A stretch of 64,000 nucleotides of DNA, taken from the NCBI GenBank assembly GCA_947174995.1, contig CAMWLC010000001.1, positions 1 through 64,000 on the forward strand, read 5' to 3'. Below are positions 62,382 to 64,000 of the stretch, in pieces. Source of the stretch: an uncultured Porphyromonadaceae bacterium. GTDB taxonomy: Bacteria; Bacteroidota; Bacteroidia; Bacteroidales; Muribaculaceae. Within the stretch, counting starts at the first letter, position 1. Each line of letters begins with the position of its first letter. Made by a program: the position numbers and the translations under genes. The notes under the pieces were generated by a model that saw nothing but the letters and a program-made list of their open reading frames with translations, was not told the DNA's origin and searched no databases.

Positions 62382-63323
62382 ATGGAACAGACAAGAGTAC
62401 TCATCATCGGATCGGGACCTGCCGGATACACCGCCGGCATCTATGCCTCACGCGCGGCCCTCAAGCCGGTAATTTACGAAGGCATGCAGCCCGGCGGCCA
62501 GCTCACGCAGACCACTGAAATCGAAAACTTCCCCGGTTATCCCGAGGGCATCCAAGGCACCGACATGATGGAGGACTTCCGCAAGCAGGCCCTGCGTTTC
62601 GGTGCGGAGATCCGTTCCGAGATAATAACAAAGGTGGATTTCTCCAAGCGTCCCTTCGTATGTGAGGATGAGCGCGGCAATCAGATCGCTGCCGAGACGG
62701 TGATAATATGCACCGGAGCCGCCGCCAAGTATCTGGGCCTCGACGACGAGAAGAAGTTCATGGGCATGGGTGTGAGCGCCTGTGCCACCTGTGACGGATT
62801 CTTCTACCGCAAGAAGACCGTGGCCGTGGTCGGCGGCGGCGACACCGCCTGCGAGGAGGCTCTCTATCTCGCCTCCCTGGCCAAGAAGGTCTACCTCATC
62901 GTGCGCAAGGACTATCTCCGCGCCTCCGACGTGATGAAGCGCCGTGTGGAGAATACGGAAAACATCGAGATTCTCTTCAAGTGCAACACCATCGGCCTCT
63001 TCGGCGAAGATGGCGTGGAGGGGGCTCACCTGGTGCGCAACCTCGGAGAAGAGGGTGAGGAGAAATTCGACATCGCCATCGACGGCTTCTTCCTGGCCAT
63101 CGGCCACAAGCCCAACACCGATCTTTTCAAGGGTCAGCTCGAGCTCGACGAGGAGGGATATATCAAGGTGAAGGGTGCCACCACCCACACCAGCGTGGAG
63201 GGTGTCATGGCCGCCGGAGACTGCGCCGACCCGCGCTATCGCCAGGCCATCTGCGCCGCCGGCACAGGATGCCGCGCCGCTCTCGATGCCGAAAAGTTCC
63301 TCATGGAGCACGCCGAGCTTTAA
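62382..63323 (+). CDS. trxB: Thioredoxin reductase
   Basis: This 313-aa flavoprotein has an FAD motif IIGSGPAGYTAGIYASRAAL, the redox pair Cys134/Cys137 in ACATCDGFFY, the NADPH site VVGGGDTACEEALYLA and the FAD-binding end GVMAAGDCADPRYRQA. It transfers electrons from NADPH to thioredoxin in the cytoplasm. It lies 60 nt after lolA; the spacer is unusually A/C-rich and low in G. Confidence 0.97.
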   Translation: MEQTRVLIIGSGPAGYTAGIYASRAALKPVIYEGMQPGGQLTQTTEIENFPGYPEGIQGTDMMEDFRKQALRFGAEIRSEIITKVDFSKRPFVCEDERGNQIAAETVIICTGAAAKYLGLDDEKKFMGMGVSACATCDGFFYRKKTVAVVGGGDTACEEALYLASLAKKVYLIVRKDYLRASDVMKRRVENTENIEILFKCNTIGLFGEDGVEGAHLVRNLGEEGEEKFDIAIDGFFLAIGHKPNTDLFKGQLELDEEGYIKVKGATTHTSVEGVMAAGDCADPRYRQAICAAGTGCRAALDAEKFLMEHAEL

Positions 63324-63373
63324 TAGCGTGACGGCTTAAATGGCCTCACGGCATTAAATTATAACGTAATAAG

Positions 63374-63850
63374 ATGACAAACCCCGACAGAAGCATGACT
63401 CCCGACGACAAGCTGCATCTCCTGGACCTCCGCTATCTGCGCATGGCCACGATATGGAGCGAGAACTCCTACTGCCGCCGCCGCAAGGTAGGTGCCCTGA
63501 TAGTTAAGGACAAGATGATAATTTCCGACGGATATAACGGCACTCCGGCGGGGTTTGAGAATGTGTGTGAAGACGAGCATGGCGACACGCGCCCATACGT
63601 GCTTCACGCCGAAGCCAACGCCATCACCAAGGTGGCGCGGAGCAACAACTCCAGTTCCGGGGCCACGCTATATGTCACCACGAGCCCCTGCATGGAGTGC
63701 AGCAAACTGATAATTCAGGCCGGAATACGCCGCGTGGTGTATTCCGAGCTATACAGGATACATGACGGTCTCGACCTGCTCGAAAGGGCGGGCGTCGAGA
63801 CCGTGCATGCTCCGCTTCCGGACCCCGGCTGCGAGACGTCCGGACTCTGA
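63374..63850 (+). CDS. dCMP deaminase family protein
   Basis: This 158-aa cytidine deaminase-fold protein has the zinc site VLHAEANAI (His-Ala-Glu) and TSPCMECSKLI (PCxxC), and ENSYCRRRKVGALIV near the N-terminus, as in ComEB/dCMP deaminases. It deaminates dCMP to dUMP for thymidylate supply. It lies 50 nt after trxB and 24 nt before the partial gene at the right edge. Confidence 0.93.
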   Translation: MTNPDRSMTPDDKLHLLDLRYLRMATIWSENSYCRRRKVGALIVKDKMIISDGYNGTPAGFENVCEDEHGDTRPYVLHAEANAITKVARSNNSSSGATLYVTTSPCMECSKLIIQAGIRRVVYSELYRIHDGLDLLERAGVETVHAPLPDPGCETSGL

Positions 63851-63874
63851 CCAAGAAAACCACGCACACTGCTT

Positions 63875-64000
63875 ATGAAAAGTAAACGCAATCTCGGACT
63901 CGTGCTGCTCCCCGTGGCCCTCGCCGTGGGGACGGTGGGAGGTATGTTCATCGGATCCTACGTCACGCGCACGCAATACAGCGTAGGAGAGGAGAAACTC
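63875..64000 (+). CDS. Probable S41 family C-terminal processing protease, N-terminal fragment
   Basis: Only 42 codons are in the window. They show a basic start (MKSKRNLG), a hydrophobic membrane anchor (LVLLPVALAVGTVGGMFIGSYV) and the beginning of a soluble part. The assignment to an S41 (CtpA-type) protease rests on this anchor pattern and on the order dCMP deaminase followed by S41 protease that I know from Bacteroides; no catalytic region is visible. Confidence 0.5.
   Translation, partial: MKSKRNLGLVLLPVALAVGTVGGMFIGSYVTRTQYSVGEEKL

Overview
The window reads as a chromosomal segment of an anaerobic member of the Bacteroidales; the family Muribaculaceae is a plausible but unproven guess. 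The evidence is the gene set: a Na+-pumping methylmalonyl-CoA decarboxylase operon, a fused LpxC/FabZ, the lpxD-lpxC/fabZ-lpxA order, TamB divergent from TsaD, rpmB-rpmG-DUF4295, anaerobic NrdD/NrdG and menaquinone genes. Upstream regions also repeatedly carry the Bacteroidetes promoter pattern TTTG-N19..22-TAnnTTTG. Coding density is very high and no gene-free stretch exceeds 300 bases (the longest, 290 nt at 27806-28095, is filled by a structured repeat). I see no tRNA, rRNA, CRISPR array, prophage or insertion sequence.

Layout. 1-2500: the N-terminal part of a type I restriction subunit (HsdR) running off the left edge, two small plus-strand genes, a perfect 26-bp hairpin and a pRiA4b ORF-3-like gene. 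2700-7100: succinate-to-propionate operon (epimerase, carboxyltransferase, gamma subunit, biotin carrier, beta Na+ pump; minus strand). 7378-12646: lipid A genes and an LTA-synthase-like sulfatase (plus). 12671-13372: a Crp/Fnr regulator. 13517-23000: a long minus-strand run sua5-wcaJ-clcA-fmt-menD-menB-menC-menE. 23051-27805: nadE, then rpmB-rpmG-DUF4295, and tsaD-cinA-like. 28096-35357: tamB, patatin phospholipase, GH13 alpha-amylase (plus). 35555-44782: prs, a DUF2975-XRE-M13 peptidase group, ftsY-rimO-menF-like, padR-pspC. 45026-57808: an outer-membrane beta-barrel receptor, nrdD-nrdG, maeB, and dxs-trkA-trkH. 57955-64000: L,D-transpeptidase, ftsK, lolA-like, trxB, dCMP deaminase and the start of a probable S41 protease.

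Functionally the segment is mostly housekeeping: envelope building (lipid A, TamB, LolA, L,D-transpeptidase, undecaprenyl-phosphate sugar transferase, OM receptor), anaerobic energy metabolism (propionate formation, menaquinone, malic enzyme, anaerobic nucleotide reduction), potassium uptake and translation. The most unusual signals are non-coding. Two intergenic imperfect palindromes, at 27899-28092 and 44837-44956 (opposite orientation), are recognisably the same element. A third, partial copy lies near 35408-35451. All three carry a 6-bp/4-nt/6-bp tip hairpin whose sequence changes in compensating fashion. One of them forms the whole leader of tamB. Other candidates are a periodic G-run spacer between menD and menB, direct repeats over the padR start, and TAGTACTA repeats over the promoter of the OM receptor gene.
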